Assembly (NCBI RefSeq): GCF_963678635.1
Contig: NC_087066.1
Span: forward strand, 21,113,996-21,177,995
DNA: 64,000 nt
Source of the DNA: Symsagittifera roscoffensis
Lineage: Eukaryota > Xenacoelomorpha > Acoela > Convolutidae
Direction: 5' to 3'
The position numbers and the translations under genes are program-made. The notes below the pieces were generated by a model. That model was not told where the DNA came from. It saw only the letters and a program-made list of their open reading frames with translations, and ran no database searches. Numbering within the stretch: position 1 is the first letter of the stretch; each line of letters starts with the position of its first letter. Of the stretch, positions 11,144 through 22,563 are shown in pieces.

Positions 11144-13039
11144 ATGCAGCGTAGAGACTTGCTGGGAGAATTAACTAAGATTCCCACGCTGAGCACGGGA
11201 AGCACGCGGAGGTTTAAATCACGGCGTAGCCAATCCTCGCTTAGTAGCATCACGGACGTTTTCACTTGTGAAGCAGCATTTGAAGGTCATAGTGATCTTT
11301 CAGTGAGCGGAAGGAAACTAAGAAGTGAGAAGAATCGAGATGGTGTTGAAGAGCGGGACACCGAAGCCGAGACGGCTAACGTGACGCCAACTGATCACTT
11401 TGAGGAAGGGGAACAGACACTAATCCGACCCAACCACCACCATCACGAGGACAGGGAAGAGCCTGGCGAGGAACTTGAGCGGGAAGAAACCGAGGAAATT
11501 CAAGAGACCTCGGAGCGTTTCGAGGTCGGAGTACGAGAGGAACTATTGTTTTAGGAACCTCAAAGTCAGAGACCAAAAGCAAAAGTTGGAGAAAAGAACA
11601 ATCCTCTCTAGTCAAGCAGGGCAAGAATGCGAGGATGTCAAGCATAAGTCCGAGAGAAGAGCAACCAAGTTCAAAAGCGAGAAGAAGCTTCAAGACGATA
11701 CACGATGAGTCTATGAGGTCGCTCCCAACTGATGGATTGTCCTCTGGCTATGACGGTCCGGGGCTGATGCACTCGGACATGGGCTTCACATCTAGCCCGA
11801 GACAGGAGAAGAGCAAGAATGCGTTGTCTGACTCGCCAACTAGACCAATGTCAGACGGGATAACGATACGAAAGGCTGATGATGTCGATGGGCACAGAGA
11901 AGGGTGGTGCATCGTAGAGTACCAGGCTGCAACCTCAATTGACGTCATCGTCTCTGGGTCTTACCCCAGTGCTGGGAACGGCTAGCGACTTGAGTGACAT
12001 GTTTGCCGGTGTAATGACAAGCCTTGAAGAACTCCGACTTAATATGACCAAGAGAATGGATAGAGATGAAGAAATGGCACAAAAAGTCATGAAAGATTGA
12101 GATACGAGCTGACCGACGTGAAGTCACAAGCGAGAAGTGATCAGGCCCAGCTGATTCGGGACACCGATCAATGCCTGGCGGAAAGCTTGGCGCTGGCGAC
12201 CAAGGAGTCTCACGAAAGATACGTTAAGATGACGAGAGAGATCGAGCAATTTTTGAACGATCACGACAACACCTACGCTCATACGCTGACTAGCCGGGAG
12301 AGGAGGTTAGATGCCAAAGCTGACCTTATGATGCGGAAGCTTGATGAGAGCTTGAGCAGTGGCAACTGAGAGATTAACCACGCTCCAACGGATGACTCAC
12401 GCCAAACGACTGACGGAGGCGGAGCCCACGGTCATGCAGGGGCCCAGCCGAGACCTAGAACCAGCTTTGAGTCTAACCACAGGGAGAGATCCAGGGCAGC
12501 CCCGTCGAGGGCGGGTCGGACGAATTCGGCCCCGCCAGAAGCGGAAGCGACGTCGGGGGCACAGTCACCAACAATGCCCCAAGTCAGATCGGTTCCAGAT
12601 CTGACTACCATCTCGCAGGACACCACGATGTACGCTTCGATGTTTGAGTCTTTGAATATATCTCTCGAAACATTCATTACCAAACTGTCGAAAACAACCG
12701 AGAGAGAAGAGGGGTCATGAAGGACACTCAAAAAGCCGAAGGCATACAAGGACGAATCATATGGCTGCATCGATACCTGGATAGAGGTGATGAAGTTACA
12801 TTTTGTGGAAGAGAATCTCTCCAAAAAACAGGAATGCAGCGCACTGACGAGCAGACCTAAGCTATGTTATGTCGAAAAGGACTAATGAACGAGACAGTGC
12901 TCGCAAAATATTCGACATCCTGCTGAATCGCTTCGGCTCGCGTGTAAAGGGTCATCAAGCTATGGTGAAGTTTGAGAAGAGGCGTCAAAGAGATGACAAG
13001 TCCATAGACAAGTTTTTAGATGACCTCGAGTTACTCAGA
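11144..13039 (+). pseudogene. gag: gag, copy A (broken, 3'-truncated)
   Basis: The structural protein gene of the Ty3-like element. It opens at 11144 with 136 codons rich in Glu, Arg and His (a HHHHEDREE run), then changes frame. The next readable parts are 11635-11985 (Ser-rich), 12000-12090 (MFAGVMTSLEELRLNM), 12097-12369 (coiled-coil-like, many Glu/Arg), 12500-12715 (Pro/Ser-rich, then TMYASMFESLNISLETF) and 12770-13039. The last part carries the capsid block IDTWIEVMKLHFVEENLSKK and FEKRRQRDDKSIDKFLDDLELL, typical of Retrotrans_gag proteins. Frameshifts occur near 11555 and 12855 with several stops. The gene ends abruptly at the duplication breakpoint, so no zinc knuckle is present in this copy. 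Confidence 0.75.
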
Positions 13040-13686
13040 TTTATTCCGGTCAATTTTTGAATATAATACAAAAAAGAGGAAATATCGACCTCGCACAAAT
13101 TGACAAACCATGACTAACAAAATTATACTGGAATTACTTCGACAAAGGTTACTCTGACGTCAATCTATGTTCCTGGGCTTTTATATGCAACTGTTGAATT
13201 TGCAACGCGGTGCAGAAAGTCAGCTCAGCCGTTAAGTTGTGGTTGCAAACCCCCCCCGTGTGTAAACCACAGAACCCTAAACTCTCTCTCTCTATCTCTC
13301 TCTCTCTCTCATTGAACTTATTGTTGATGAACTTTCTGCTCTTCTCGAAATCTGCCTAATGCGGTCTTGGCCCGTTTTGGATAGGGTTTTGACAGTGAGA
13401 GAACATTGGCTCTTTTTTCTGTTCATTTTGGAGCTGAATACTGTCGCGTGCTTCCGATCACTTCATTTAAATTGTTCCAAAAGAGAAATTCAATATGTCA
13501 GAAAACCAACCAACAAGTAAATTTTCCTAAATTTTAGAAATTAGCATCCATTTTAACAAAAATGTTTTCTTTCAAGTGACAATGCGAAACTACGTATCTC
13601 TTGAGCACTCGAAAAAAGAAATAAAACTTAGTTATCTAGCGTTAGTTCATCATCAATTGGAGCAACATTGACATATTTAAAACTGT

Positions 13687-14908
13687 GCCATTCCCTCGGA
13701 TTGGCACAGTTCGAACTAACAGCGGCACTAGAAAAACAGCGAAAGAGGCCTTAACAATCATTTATTAGTAAAAAAGAGAGTCCGATTATTCTGGAATTTT
13801 TAAGTTTTAAAACTGCAATTCTGAGGGTTTATTTCTGAGAAATGCAGAAACGGCCATTTTTGATGAAAAAAGACAAAAAAAAACAAACAACCGGAGATAC
13901 AGAACAAAAAAACCTTCGATATAAAACAAAAGAAAAACGAGACGTTTTATCATGGTAACAGAACACGATCAGACACTTAGCAGGAAGAGATCCCACGAAA
14001 GGAGACTTCAGTGGAAGATCCGGCGCGGAACAGTACCCTCCCGTGCCACGAAATTGAGTAAACAAGGAATTTATTTCAAGTGGAGCACGGAATTGGAGAC
14101 ACGGTTACCGGAGACCAATATATGTTGAGAGACTGCAAACAACTGACATTTTAGCTACTTTAACGCCCTGAATATTTGAACTAACTCCAATATTGTTTGG
14201 TATTTCAGAACACGAGTAGCTAAAAAGATGAAAGCTTCAATCCATCTCCAATGTATTAAGTATATGACTGTCACTAAAACATAGTAAGGAAGGATATTTG
14301 AGCCGTGTTTTTAATAGCAATCACGTAGTCTGGGGATCCGAGACCCAGCTATGTGGTTGTCTTCGCATGCAAACGAAAGCTGATCAAAAGTCGTTTGACT
14401 GATTGCCTAAGCATGGTAACTTTTACTTAGCCCTAGACAGACCAGAAAATCAACTGGCTAGGTCGAGACGGTGAAAAACGGGTAGAATTTAGGTAACTGA
14501 TGCCGGACAGTCGTCAATAGGTGCTTTTTCTACGCTCCGTCACTATGTAGTATTTGAACGAATGTTAAATAGACGTTTTTATGGCACTCCTGGGTGGGCC
14601 TGTCAAAGGCATAAGACCATCATCATCAGCAGACATTTCAGCGACGAACCCTCCGCTCCCGGCGTATGCCCGAGTTAGAGGCCTTATTGTCGTGTATTGT
14701 TTTAGGCGGAAGGTACCGACCCTCCGCTTGGTACTATTTAGCTTTTTAACTTAGTTAAGACCAAAAATACTGGGGCCGGAGGGTTGGGCGAAAAGTCTAG
14801 AGCCCGCTTATCCCAAGGCCCTGGGATCAAAAAAATTAAAGAGAAAGCGTAAAACAAGCAAAAATAGTATATAACTAAGAAAAAGCCAAAAACAAATTTA
14901 CTTGAAAA
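13687..14908 (+). repeat. Leader or terminal-repeat start, copy B
   Basis: Same block as 7363-8581 and 33471-34699. It is preceded by the same LINE-derived flank as copy A, so copies A and B share one ancestral left boundary. Confidence 0.7.
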
Positions 14909-15002
14909 TAGAAAAGTAAAAAAAAACATTAAAAGACCCAAAAAACAGACCAAAAACAGTGAAAATATTTTATCATAAAACTGTGATAAAACATTGACGA
15001 TG

Positions 15003-15206
15003 TATATATTTTTTCCGGACGGGATGTGATCTGACCTTCCTATTGTTGTTGTTTCAGATGGATTTATTTTATTTCTGATCGAAAAATTGAGTGTCTTGAC
15101 AGTTTATATAATTTTTCCGGACGGGATGTGATCTGACCTTCCTATTGTTGTTGTTTCAGATGGATTTATTTTATTTCTGATCGAAAGATCGAGTGTCTTG
15201 GTGGTG
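15003..15206 (+). repeat. 102-bp local tandem duplication with acceptor-like sites
   Basis: CCGGACGGGATGTGATCTG recurs at 15015 and 15117, each time followed by CTATTGTTGTTGTTTCAG and ATGGATTTATTTTATTTC. Copy A of the leader has this segment once (around 8678-8761). Each unit ends in what looks like a polypyrimidine tract, an AG and then an ATG. Confidence 0.85.
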
Positions 15207-16439
15207 GGTTAGGTACCCTCCCTTGAGGGTTGATTGAGTATTTAAGCACGTTAATGATAATTTTGCCGGTGGCCGGAGGGTAGAGTGGCAGGCTGACAGA
15301 CGTGTTCCAGAACTCAACAGAGGGCATCAGTGACAACATCCACAACCTCTGTTGGGTATCGTTGATGTAATTTTGGTATCGATCGCGTACTATTTCATTA
15401 AGACTTAAGTGGTGGGGGGAACAATTGGATCGGTCCGATTGCACCCTCCATCGATTGCGAATTTCCGAGTTAAGGGTCTTAATTTGGATATGTTGGTGCA
15501 AATGGACTACTTATTAAATTATTAAAATTCAGAAAGGACTACTTATAGGTTATTATCCTTATTGTATATTACCTATCTCCCATTTAGACCCGAGAAACAC
15601 CCCATTTTTGACGGAAAATACCGATTTTCGACCAAACTGTTAACGTTAACCCCAAAAGGTTTGGATACCCGAGTTTTTCCGAGCACCAAAAAGCTTCTGC
15701 GCAGTGAGCTACCACGTAGTTCGACCTCCCTAACTAAAGAAAGTGCTCGGAAAAAGACTTAGTGGAAGTTGGCGAAAATAAAATTTTTCGATCAAAATTT
15801 TTGTAATCTTCCGAACTTTGTCAATATGTTTTGAGAGTCCAGTTCTTAGAGTTATTGTGATGAAAATTTTTACTTTAGGAGCGGCGTGCTAGCATAACGT
15901 GCTTGGTTGCAATGGCGATTTTTGAGTAACCCTCAGAATTGCTACGTGGATAGAGCTAGAGACTTAAAGATTTGAAAAGGGAGGAATCGGAGGGTCCGAA
16001 TTTGATAGTTTTTGGTCCGGTTTTTTTCCCAAAAAATCCACTTCTGTACAGGGCGGCTACGCTCATTTCAGTTATTTTTATTAACTTTCAGTAAGAATTG
16101 CGGAAAAAATCTCTGAGAAACTATATAGGTGGTGAAAAAAGGCCAATTTAACGAACGCGTTTTTGATGATTTCTCAAAGACTAGCCAACCAATCGCATTA
16201 ATTTTGGTACGCTAAACCGACGTTTTTGATCACATTCCCGGATTGCAACCGTTTTTGTGTTAATAACTTGAGGAAAGAAAAGTTTTTTAAAATTTGTTAG
16301 TTCGGAGGATCCAAATTTTGGGGAACCCTCTGAGAAGCAGAAATTTTTGGTTAAATCACCTTTTTATCCTACTGAGAAGGTTGACCGAGTCAACCAACCT
16401 AGTTTTAAGTAAGCTAGACTGCCTTCAGAGGCTTTACAA

Positions 16440-16890
16440 CGGTGAAATTATCTGTTTTCGTGATTTTTGGGCAACCCGCCGAAGCAACCCTCCGGAGCCA
16501 GCTAAGCCCCTTAGCAACCCTCCTCAGCGGAATTTTTTCACGTAACCCTCTGAGACCATTGAAACAACCCCCCAGAGTGAATTCAGCTTGTTTTGAATTT
16601 TTTTAGGATAGTTGGAGACTCTTTAGGCGAAACTTAAAATATTTAGAATTTTGAGGGTACCCTCCGAAGCAACTCTCCGGAGTGACCTAAGCCTCTTATT
16701 GTCCCTCCTTAGTGAATTTTGGGGGACCCTCCGAAGCATTTTAGGTGTTTAAGGTACCATCCGAGACAACCCTCCGGAGTAAACTAAATGTCTTAACAAC
16801 CCTCCGAACTAACCCTCCGGAGTGACTTAAACCCTTTAAAAACCCTCCTTTGTGAAAAATTGGAGGTGCCCTCCGTGACAATTTTAACAT
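16440..16890 (+). repeat. CCCTCCGGAGTGA repeat array, copy B
   Basis: Counterpart of the copy A array, with the same alternation of CCCTCCGAAGCAA, CTCCGGAGTGA and CCCTCCTTAGTGAA units. One unit reads GCAACCCTCCGGAGCCAG where copy A has CCTTTGTCGCCAG, so this copy is sometimes closer to the consensus. The leading unit near 9790-9850 of copy A is not clearly present. Confidence 0.8.
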
Positions 16891-17631
16891 CCTTAGGTAT
16901 CCTCTTAAGGTCTAAATAGAAGGTCGGCAACTCACGAGGCGTGTTTATTAGGAGAATAGTGGCCCAGTTGGCCCGGAGATTTGCGATTAGCTTTGGATTC
17001 TAAATCGGGTTCATCAAAAAAATCCGAACAAAGTTTTTTTTGATTGTGATTTTGGATACGTGATCGCCTTGAGCTACCTAATAGGAAGGCTCGGGCAATC
17101 CGGGAACACATAAAAGAAGACCTCGGTGAGTGTATTAGACAAGACACACTCACTTGAGAAGACAGTGTCCTGGGCTTCATTCTTTTGGAGTGTTCCAATC
17201 GAGGGAAGTCTTTTTCTTTAAGACTAAGTTTTAATTATCTGTCACTGAAAGCATCAATGCTCTTTTATAAAATATTGTATGATTTTAAACGAAGCAGTGA
17301 TTTGATACGTCTGTAGCAGAAAAGTGATACTGAACAAAAAGATCGCTGTCACCTATAGGGTATTCTTATCTAGTTATCAATTGTATTTTGTGTGTTAGTT
17401 TTAATATCTTGTGAAATTTTGTGATAATGTTATACTATGTGATAGAGTGGAATTAGTAATAACTAAACATTGTGTATAATTTTAGCTGAGTCACTGGTAG
17501 CGCCTCCAAGAGATTGAAGGGATTTTTTTGATATTGAAGGAGTTGAGTGAGCAGGTTTAGGCAAGTTTTTTTTCGAATTTATTTTTGGAACATGTGCATT
17601 ACCTGCAAAAGAATTTTTTTTATCGCGAGAC

Positions 17632-19178
17632 ATGCAGCGTAGAGACTTGCTGGGAGAAGTAACTATGATTCCCAGGCTGAGCACGGAAAGTACGCGGAGG
17701 TTTCAATCACGGCGTAGCCAATCCTCGATTAGTAGCATCACGGACGTTTTCATTTGTGAAGCAGCATTTGAAGGTCATAGTGATCTTTCAGTGAGCGGAA
17801 GGAAACTAAGAAGTGAGAAGAATCGAGATGGTATTGAAGAGCGGGACACCGAAGCCGAGACGGCTAACGTGACGCCAACTGATCACTTCGAGGAAGGGGA
17901 GCAGACACTAATCCGACCCGACCACCACCATCACGAGGACAGGGAAGAGCCTGGCGAGGAACTTGAGCGGGAAGAAACCGAGGAAATTCAAGAGACCTCG
18001 GAGCGCTTCGAGGTCGGAGTACGAGAGGAACTATTGTTTTAGGAACCTCAAAGTCAGAGACCAAAAGCAATAGTCGGAGAAAAAATAACAATCCTCTCCA
18101 GTCAAGCAGGGCAAGAATGAGAGGATGTCAAGCATAAGTCCGAGAGAAGAGCAACCAAGTTCAAAAGCGAGAAGAAGCTTCAAGACGATACACGATGAGT
18201 CTATGAGGTCGCTCCCAACTGATGGATTGTCCTCTGGCTATGACGGTCCGGCGCTGATGCACTCGGACATGGGCTTCACATCTAGCCCGAGACAGGAGAA
18301 GAGCAAGAATGCGTTGTCTGACTCGCCAACTAGACCAATGTCAGACGGGATAACGATGGGAATGTCGTCGACATACGAAAGGCTGATGATGTCAATGGGC
18401 ACAGAGAAGGGTGGTGCATCGTAGAGTACCAGGCTACAACGTAGGGTTCCAGATCTGACTACCATCTCGCAGGACACCACGATGTACGCTTCGATGTTTG
18501 AGTCTTTGAATATATCTCTCGAAACATTCATTACCAAACTGTCGAAAACAACCGAGAGAGGAGAGAGGTCATGAAGGACACTCAAAAAGCCGAAGTCATA
18601 CAAGGACGAATCAGATGGCTGCATCGATACCTGGATAGAGGTGATGAAGTTACATTTTGTGGAAGAGAATCTCTCCAAAAAACAGGAATGCAGCGCACTG
18701 ACGAGCAGACCTAAGCTGTGTTATGTCGAAAAGGACTAATGAACGAGACAGTGCTCGCAAAATATTCGACATCCTGCTGAATCGCTTCGGCGCGTGTAAA
18801 GGGGCATCAAGCTATGGTGAAGTTTGAGAAGAGGCGTTAAAGAGATGACAAGTCCATAGACAAGTTTTTGGATGACCTCGAGTTACTCAGAAGGAGAAGC
18901 AACCATGACGAAAGGATATCAAAGCGGAACTTGGCCATTGCCTCTAAATTCATGGATGGAGTAAAAAGTGATGAGCTAAAAACCATGTTGGCCACACTTC
19001 ACCCTATCGCCGGATCAAGTGCCCCCGCCCGATGATTTGCGCATAAAGTCACTTGAATACTTGCTCATAAAACCAAGAGCGCAAAATCGATACAGCAATT
19101 ATGGCAACTACAGTGGAACAAATACTGGCACGAAATCCAGTTGCTATAGACCTCGTAACGAAATTTAAAAGAGGAGGT
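17632..19178 (+). pseudogene. gag: gag, copy B (broken, internally deleted)
   Basis: Starts with the same 136-codon Glu/Arg-rich region as copy A, then a Ser-rich part at 18125-18424. At 18440 the roughly 655-bp middle region present in copy A is missing. The capsid part follows (IDTWIEVMKLHFVEENLSKK near 18620-18680; FMDGVKSDELKTMLATLHP near 18950-19010). Further frame changes lead to NRYSNYGNYSGTN near 19090 and a first zinc knuckle near 19180. Gag forms the virus-like particle in which Ty3-type elements reverse transcribe. This is the gag that runs on into pol, but it cannot encode a whole protein. Confidence 0.75.
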
Positions 19179-19179
19179 C

Positions 19180-20517
19180 ATGTGCGAATTGTGGTTCAAT
19201 GGACCACCATGTTTCAGACTCTTCTACCTACAAACAAAATATGAACCGAGATGCTTCTTCTGTAATTTGGAAGGACATTTAAAGTCGGATTGCACTCAAT
19301 TCTGGGATGCAGTAGCGGACGCGAAGTATCCCCGCCATAAAGAGGCGCTTTCGGGGGTCAAGGCTAGTCGAGCCCGCCTGATGAATGAGGCCGAATCGCG
19401 GAAGAAAGAAGTGACAGCAGGCATATTCACGACCAAGAAGTTGAAGACCTTACCCGATGAGGCAATTGCCACTAGCCTAAAAGCAGAGTCAGCCAGTGCG
19501 CTCAAAGTGGATTACGGCCTAGCGGCACGGACCGCATTACAGAATGTTCAGCAACAATTGGCCACCAAAAAGGTTGAACAGTGGGTTAGGTCAGAGTTAA
19601 AAAACACAATGCTGCGCGAGAAACTTGTAATTCTAGGAAGAACGATAAAAGAGGAAGACAATCAGGAACACAGGAAGCATGGTCTAAAGTCGAATGTCAT
19701 CTCGGGAAAAACCTTTGACATGACAAAAGAGGGGACGAAAATAATGTCAATTATATTGGTCGGGGGCCATCATGTGGTAAAGAACTTGAGCGAGCCGTCC
19801 GAGATCACGGCAGTACACCTGGACATCTACGCGGACTACCTTAGACAGAAAGACCCCAAACTTGATTCCAGAGTAGTGAGAGTGTTACTCACAACAGGTG
19901 GTCCGAGGCTAATGAAAGTAGATGGACACTACATTGAAGCTTCTGGTCCACACCCAATTCTCATGAACGTAGACGGCATAAAAATTTACACCAAAGCTCA
20001 AGTGATTGTTGCAAGTGACCAGATAGGCCGGATCTACATCGGTCGAGAAGAGCTTAAGGTCAGACGAATCAGACACAAAGCCATGCTTGAACAAGATGCA
20101 GTCCACATAGGCTGTGATGCCGATCTGGCCGCGCATGTACTAGACGTGCAGGGCAGACAACTCTCCGTGAAGGAACTACTAGACACCGGAGCAGTCGTCA
20201 GTGTCATGCCTGTGAGCACTTGGACCAACATGGGTTTTGACAGGTCGGATCTAATTCCGACTAACATCAGACTGGCAGCGGCTAATCAGGGTGCAATATA
20301 CGTGACCGGAAGAAACCCTATCATCTCGTTGCAGCCAGGGGGGAAACATCTCTGGATGAGTCTCCTGGTCGTCGAGAATCTTGATGAGTCCGACCAGTTC
20401 ATCCTAAGACGAGATTTTGTGCGCAATTTCGATGTCACAATTGACCTCAACGACGGGTTGATAAGAATTAAGGACCCTGAGAGGAATTATGAAAGAAACC
20501 AATTAATAAAATCCTGA
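19180..20517 (+). CDS. pol: Nucleocapsid-protease region of the Ty3-like polyprotein
   Basis: The longest clean frame of the element (445 codons); the first Met is internal, not a true start. Residues 25-38 form a CCHC zinc knuckle (C25, C28, H33, C38 in CFFCNLEGHLKSDC). An upstream knuckle in the overlapping frame (CANCGSMDHHVSD then Ser) has lost its last Cys. A Lys/Ala-rich linker follows. At residues 332-338 lies ELLDTGA, the aspartic-protease active site (Asp335-Thr-Gly), followed by VSVMPVSTW and, near the end, the flap/hydrophobic strands FILRRDF and FDVTIDL. The protease would cut Gag and Pol in the particle. The frame ends at 20517 just before the region leading to the reverse transcriptase. 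Confidence 0.8.
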   Translation: MCELWFNGPPCFRLFYLQTKYEPRCFFCNLEGHLKSDCTQFWDAVADAKYPRHKEALSGVKASRARLMNEAESRKKEVTAGIFTTKKLKTLPDEAIATSLKAESASALKVDYGLAARTALQNVQQQLATKKVEQWVRSELKNTMLREKLVILGRTIKEEDNQEHRKHGLKSNVISGKTFDMTKEGTKIMSIILVGGHHVVKNLSEPSEITAVHLDIYADYLRQKDPKLDSRVVRVLLTTGGPRLMKVDGHYIEASGPHPILMNVDGIKIYTKAQVIVASDQIGRIYIGREELKVRRIRHKAMLEQDAVHIGCDADLAAHVLDVQGRQLSVKELLDTGAVVSVMPVSTWTNMGFDRSDLIPTNIRLAAANQGAIYVTGRNPIISLQPGGKHLWMSLLVVENLDESDQFILRRDFVRNFDVTIDLNDGLIRIKDPERNYERNQLIKS

Positions 20518-21170
20518 TTAACCAAGCAAAGGTGCCGATTTTCCTAGATTGGAAGGTTAGGTTAAAAGCACATCAGCCTGTAGTAGCGACATTTAGGATG
20601 AGAAACCTGAATGAGCTTAGCAAAAAGAGACAGGTGTCTCTGGTTCCCGATCCAAACAGTAAAAGCTCAGCTATTTTAGGAAGAAACTTCTTATTCACTC
20701 AGAACCGACTGTGTGTGAGTGTGTTGTTGAACACAGAGGCAACAACGGTGAAGATACAAGGAGACAATAAACTTGGCTACGCATTGCCTCTGAGCATCTG
20801 AGCACAGAGTATTGGAGTGTGGAGAACTTCAAGAATCATGAAGTAACTGAAAGCCCTTTACATGCCAACCAAGAATGCATTTTAAAGAGGATAAGCGAAT
20901 TAAAGTCTTCTAAAAAGCAGTTTTCAATGAAATCAGAGACGATGGGCAGTCTAGTTGCTCAAATTTTCCTGAGAGTCCAACAGAAACATAATTAGCATCG
21001 AACAAACCGTCCTACCTGAGATAAAGCACTTGAAAGGCAAATTAACAAATAAAGAGTTAGAGTCGCTCAAAGTGGTGTTAAATCGGAACGCAGACGTTTT
21101 TCGAAGCACAAGGCTGATATACGCTGCTGCAATTTTGTAGAACACGAGATAGAAATAGAAGAGGGTTCAG
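20518..21170 (+). pseudogene. Protease-RT connecting region, broken
   Basis: An open stretch of 89 codons (20532-20801) reads as the segment between protease and reverse transcriptase in Ty3-like Pol. After that the text is split between frames; near 20980-21130 it resumes with EIKHLKGKLTNKELESLKVV and NRNADVF, the usual 'L..ll..f.dvF' entry into the RT domain. Several stops fall between 20801 and 20970. Confidence 0.6.
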
Positions 21171-21905
21171 TACTTCATAAGGAGGGAGCTAGGAGGATGA
21201 CCCCAAACAAGTCTGAAGCATGCAGAAAAGAGATTGAAATGATGTTAATGGAATTTGACAAGATCGAACCGTCGAGGTCCCCGTGGGCTTGCGGCGTGGT
21301 TATGGCAAACAAAAGGGGACAACTTAGCTTTCGTTGTGATTTCTGCTAGCTGAATGCGGTAACGATAAAGGACGCATACCCGATTCCCTGCATCGACGAG
21401 AGCCTAACCAAGTTAGGGGTTGCAAAATTTTTTACGACGTTGGATTTGGGCTCTGCTTTCTGGCAAGTGTCCCTCAGACAACAAGACAGAAAGAAGACAG
21501 GCTTTACGTAAGAACTGCGGCTGTACCAGTGGAAAAGAATGCCGTTTGGACTATGCAATGCGACGGCTACTTTCCAACGATTAATGGCTCAGGCACTCAC
21601 GAACATAACTAAAAAGTATGGCAACCGCATAATGTGTTATGTTGATGACGTGGTCATCGCGACACCAACGTTGGAGGACCATATAAGGAGACTAGTCGAG
21701 GTCTTTGGTTGCATGAAACAAGCTTGTCTGAAGTGCAAACCTTCAAGGTGCGAAATCCTGAGAGGCCCAATCAAGTGTCTGGGTCGCCTTGTAGATAAAC
21801 ACGGGGTCAGACCGGACGCCGAAGCGGTTGAAGCGGTTCTGACATGGAAAGCACCGAAGACCGACACGCAATAAATGAACTTTCTCCGATTCGCTAATTA
21901 CTACC
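21150..21905 (+). pseudogene. pol: Ty3-like reverse transcriptase
   Basis: The RT blocks run in order: HEIEIEEG near 21140-21165, PSRSPWACGVV near 21271 (the 'SPWaSpvv' block), FRCDFC-stop-LNAVT near 21330 (normally DYRxLN), DAYPIPCIDE near 21370, FFTTLDLGSAFWQV near 21430 (motif A Asp present), RMPFGLCNATATFQRLM at 21537, and the catalytic YVDDVVIA at 21639. The frame stays open from 21539 to 21874. In-frame stops near 21349 and 21510 show decay, but the active-site Asp residues are kept. The clade signature is Ty3/Gypsy rather than BEL or Copia. Confidence 0.85.
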
Positions 21906-22050
21906 GATAATTTATATAGAGGTATGCTGACAAGATATATCCCTTGCAGAGGTTGACGCGAAAAAAGGCAAACAATTCTGCTGGACTGATGAGGCTCAGG
22001 TCTCCCTTGAGAAAATTGAGCGCGAACTTTGTGACGCTCCGGTCCTCGGC

Positions 22051-22563
22051 ATGCAGACAGAAAAGGGGATGTTTGTACTAGATAGAGATGCATCAGTAAT
22101 TGCGATATCGGGCATACTTCGCCAGGAACAGGGGTGGAATGGGAGGACTGTTCTCAGACCAATATCTTACGGAAGTAAAGTCCTGAGCGACAATGAAGTG
22201 AAATACGGTGTACCAAAGGCGGAGACGTTCGCGGTGATCACTTTCGTTGAAAAATACAGAGCCTACTTAAGAAGTGCTCCCTTCAAATTGCGCGTGGACA
22301 ATCGTGCTCTTGCCTGGCTGAAGACCTATTCAATGGACCAAAGTTACATTGGTCGTTGGATCGTGCGTCTGGACGGATACCACATGATCATGAAGCATCG
22401 AACCCGTGACAAACGCAAGAATGCCAACAGCCTCAGCAAAAAGACAGAATTTTATGAGCAACTGGAAGAGAAGCAAGCCAACCAGGCAGAGATTAAGGAT
22501 GGATTTTCATTCTTAGACAAAGAGATCTACGACAAACTGCCACCCACTCACCAGGTGGCTTGA
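22051..22563 (+). pseudogene. pol: RNase H domain of the Ty3-like element
   Basis: A 170-codon open frame. LDRDASVIAISGILRQEQ is the first RNase H strand with the DAS motif. RPISYGSKVLSDNEVKYGV followed by KAE contains the catalytic Glu region, LRVDNRALAWL carries the TD/VD-type Asp, and W..RLDGYHMIMKHR plus NANSLSKK are the standard C-terminal blocks. It degrades the RNA strand of the RNA-DNA hybrid during reverse transcription. The frame is separate from the RT frame because of decay between 21874 and 22050. Confidence 0.85.

Larger units (their letters stand above)
6721..13039 (+). repeat. Segmental tandem duplication, copy A
   Basis: Copy A starts at GTCAATTTTTGAATATAA inside the LINE and ends inside gag after TTACTCAGA. 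The same series of sequences follows at 13049-18891 with a few percent divergence by eye. At the A/B junction, 9 bp (13040-13048) belong to neither copy. Copy A keeps about 655 bp of gag (roughly 11934-12590) that copy B lacks; copy B keeps a short gag stretch near 18358-18374 that copy A lacks. The pair therefore captures LINE tail, retroelement leader and half of gag. Confidence 0.9.
14909..17631 (+). other. Long non-coding leader, copy B
   Basis: Counterpart of 8582-11143. It lacks the copy A (TA)n run, contains the duplicated acceptor-like segment (15003-15206), and continues through the CCCTCCG array to the gag ATG at 17632. No protein-like frame is visible. Confidence 0.6.
13049..18891 (+). 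repeat. Segmental tandem duplication, copy B
   Basis: Second copy of the LINE-tail/leader/gag segment. It starts at GTCAATTTTTGAATATAA and can be followed to TTACTCAGA in gag, after which this copy alone continues into the rest of gag and pol. Relative to copy A it has a 102-bp local duplication at about 15003-15206, a longer stretch near 16130-16330 and a deletion of about 655 bp in gag at 18440. Confidence 0.9.

Noticed and set aside
11376-11693. Minus-strand 105-codon frame opposite gag
   Set aside because: It is the antisense shadow of the Glu/Arg-rich gag N-terminus; its text is explained by the complementary strand.
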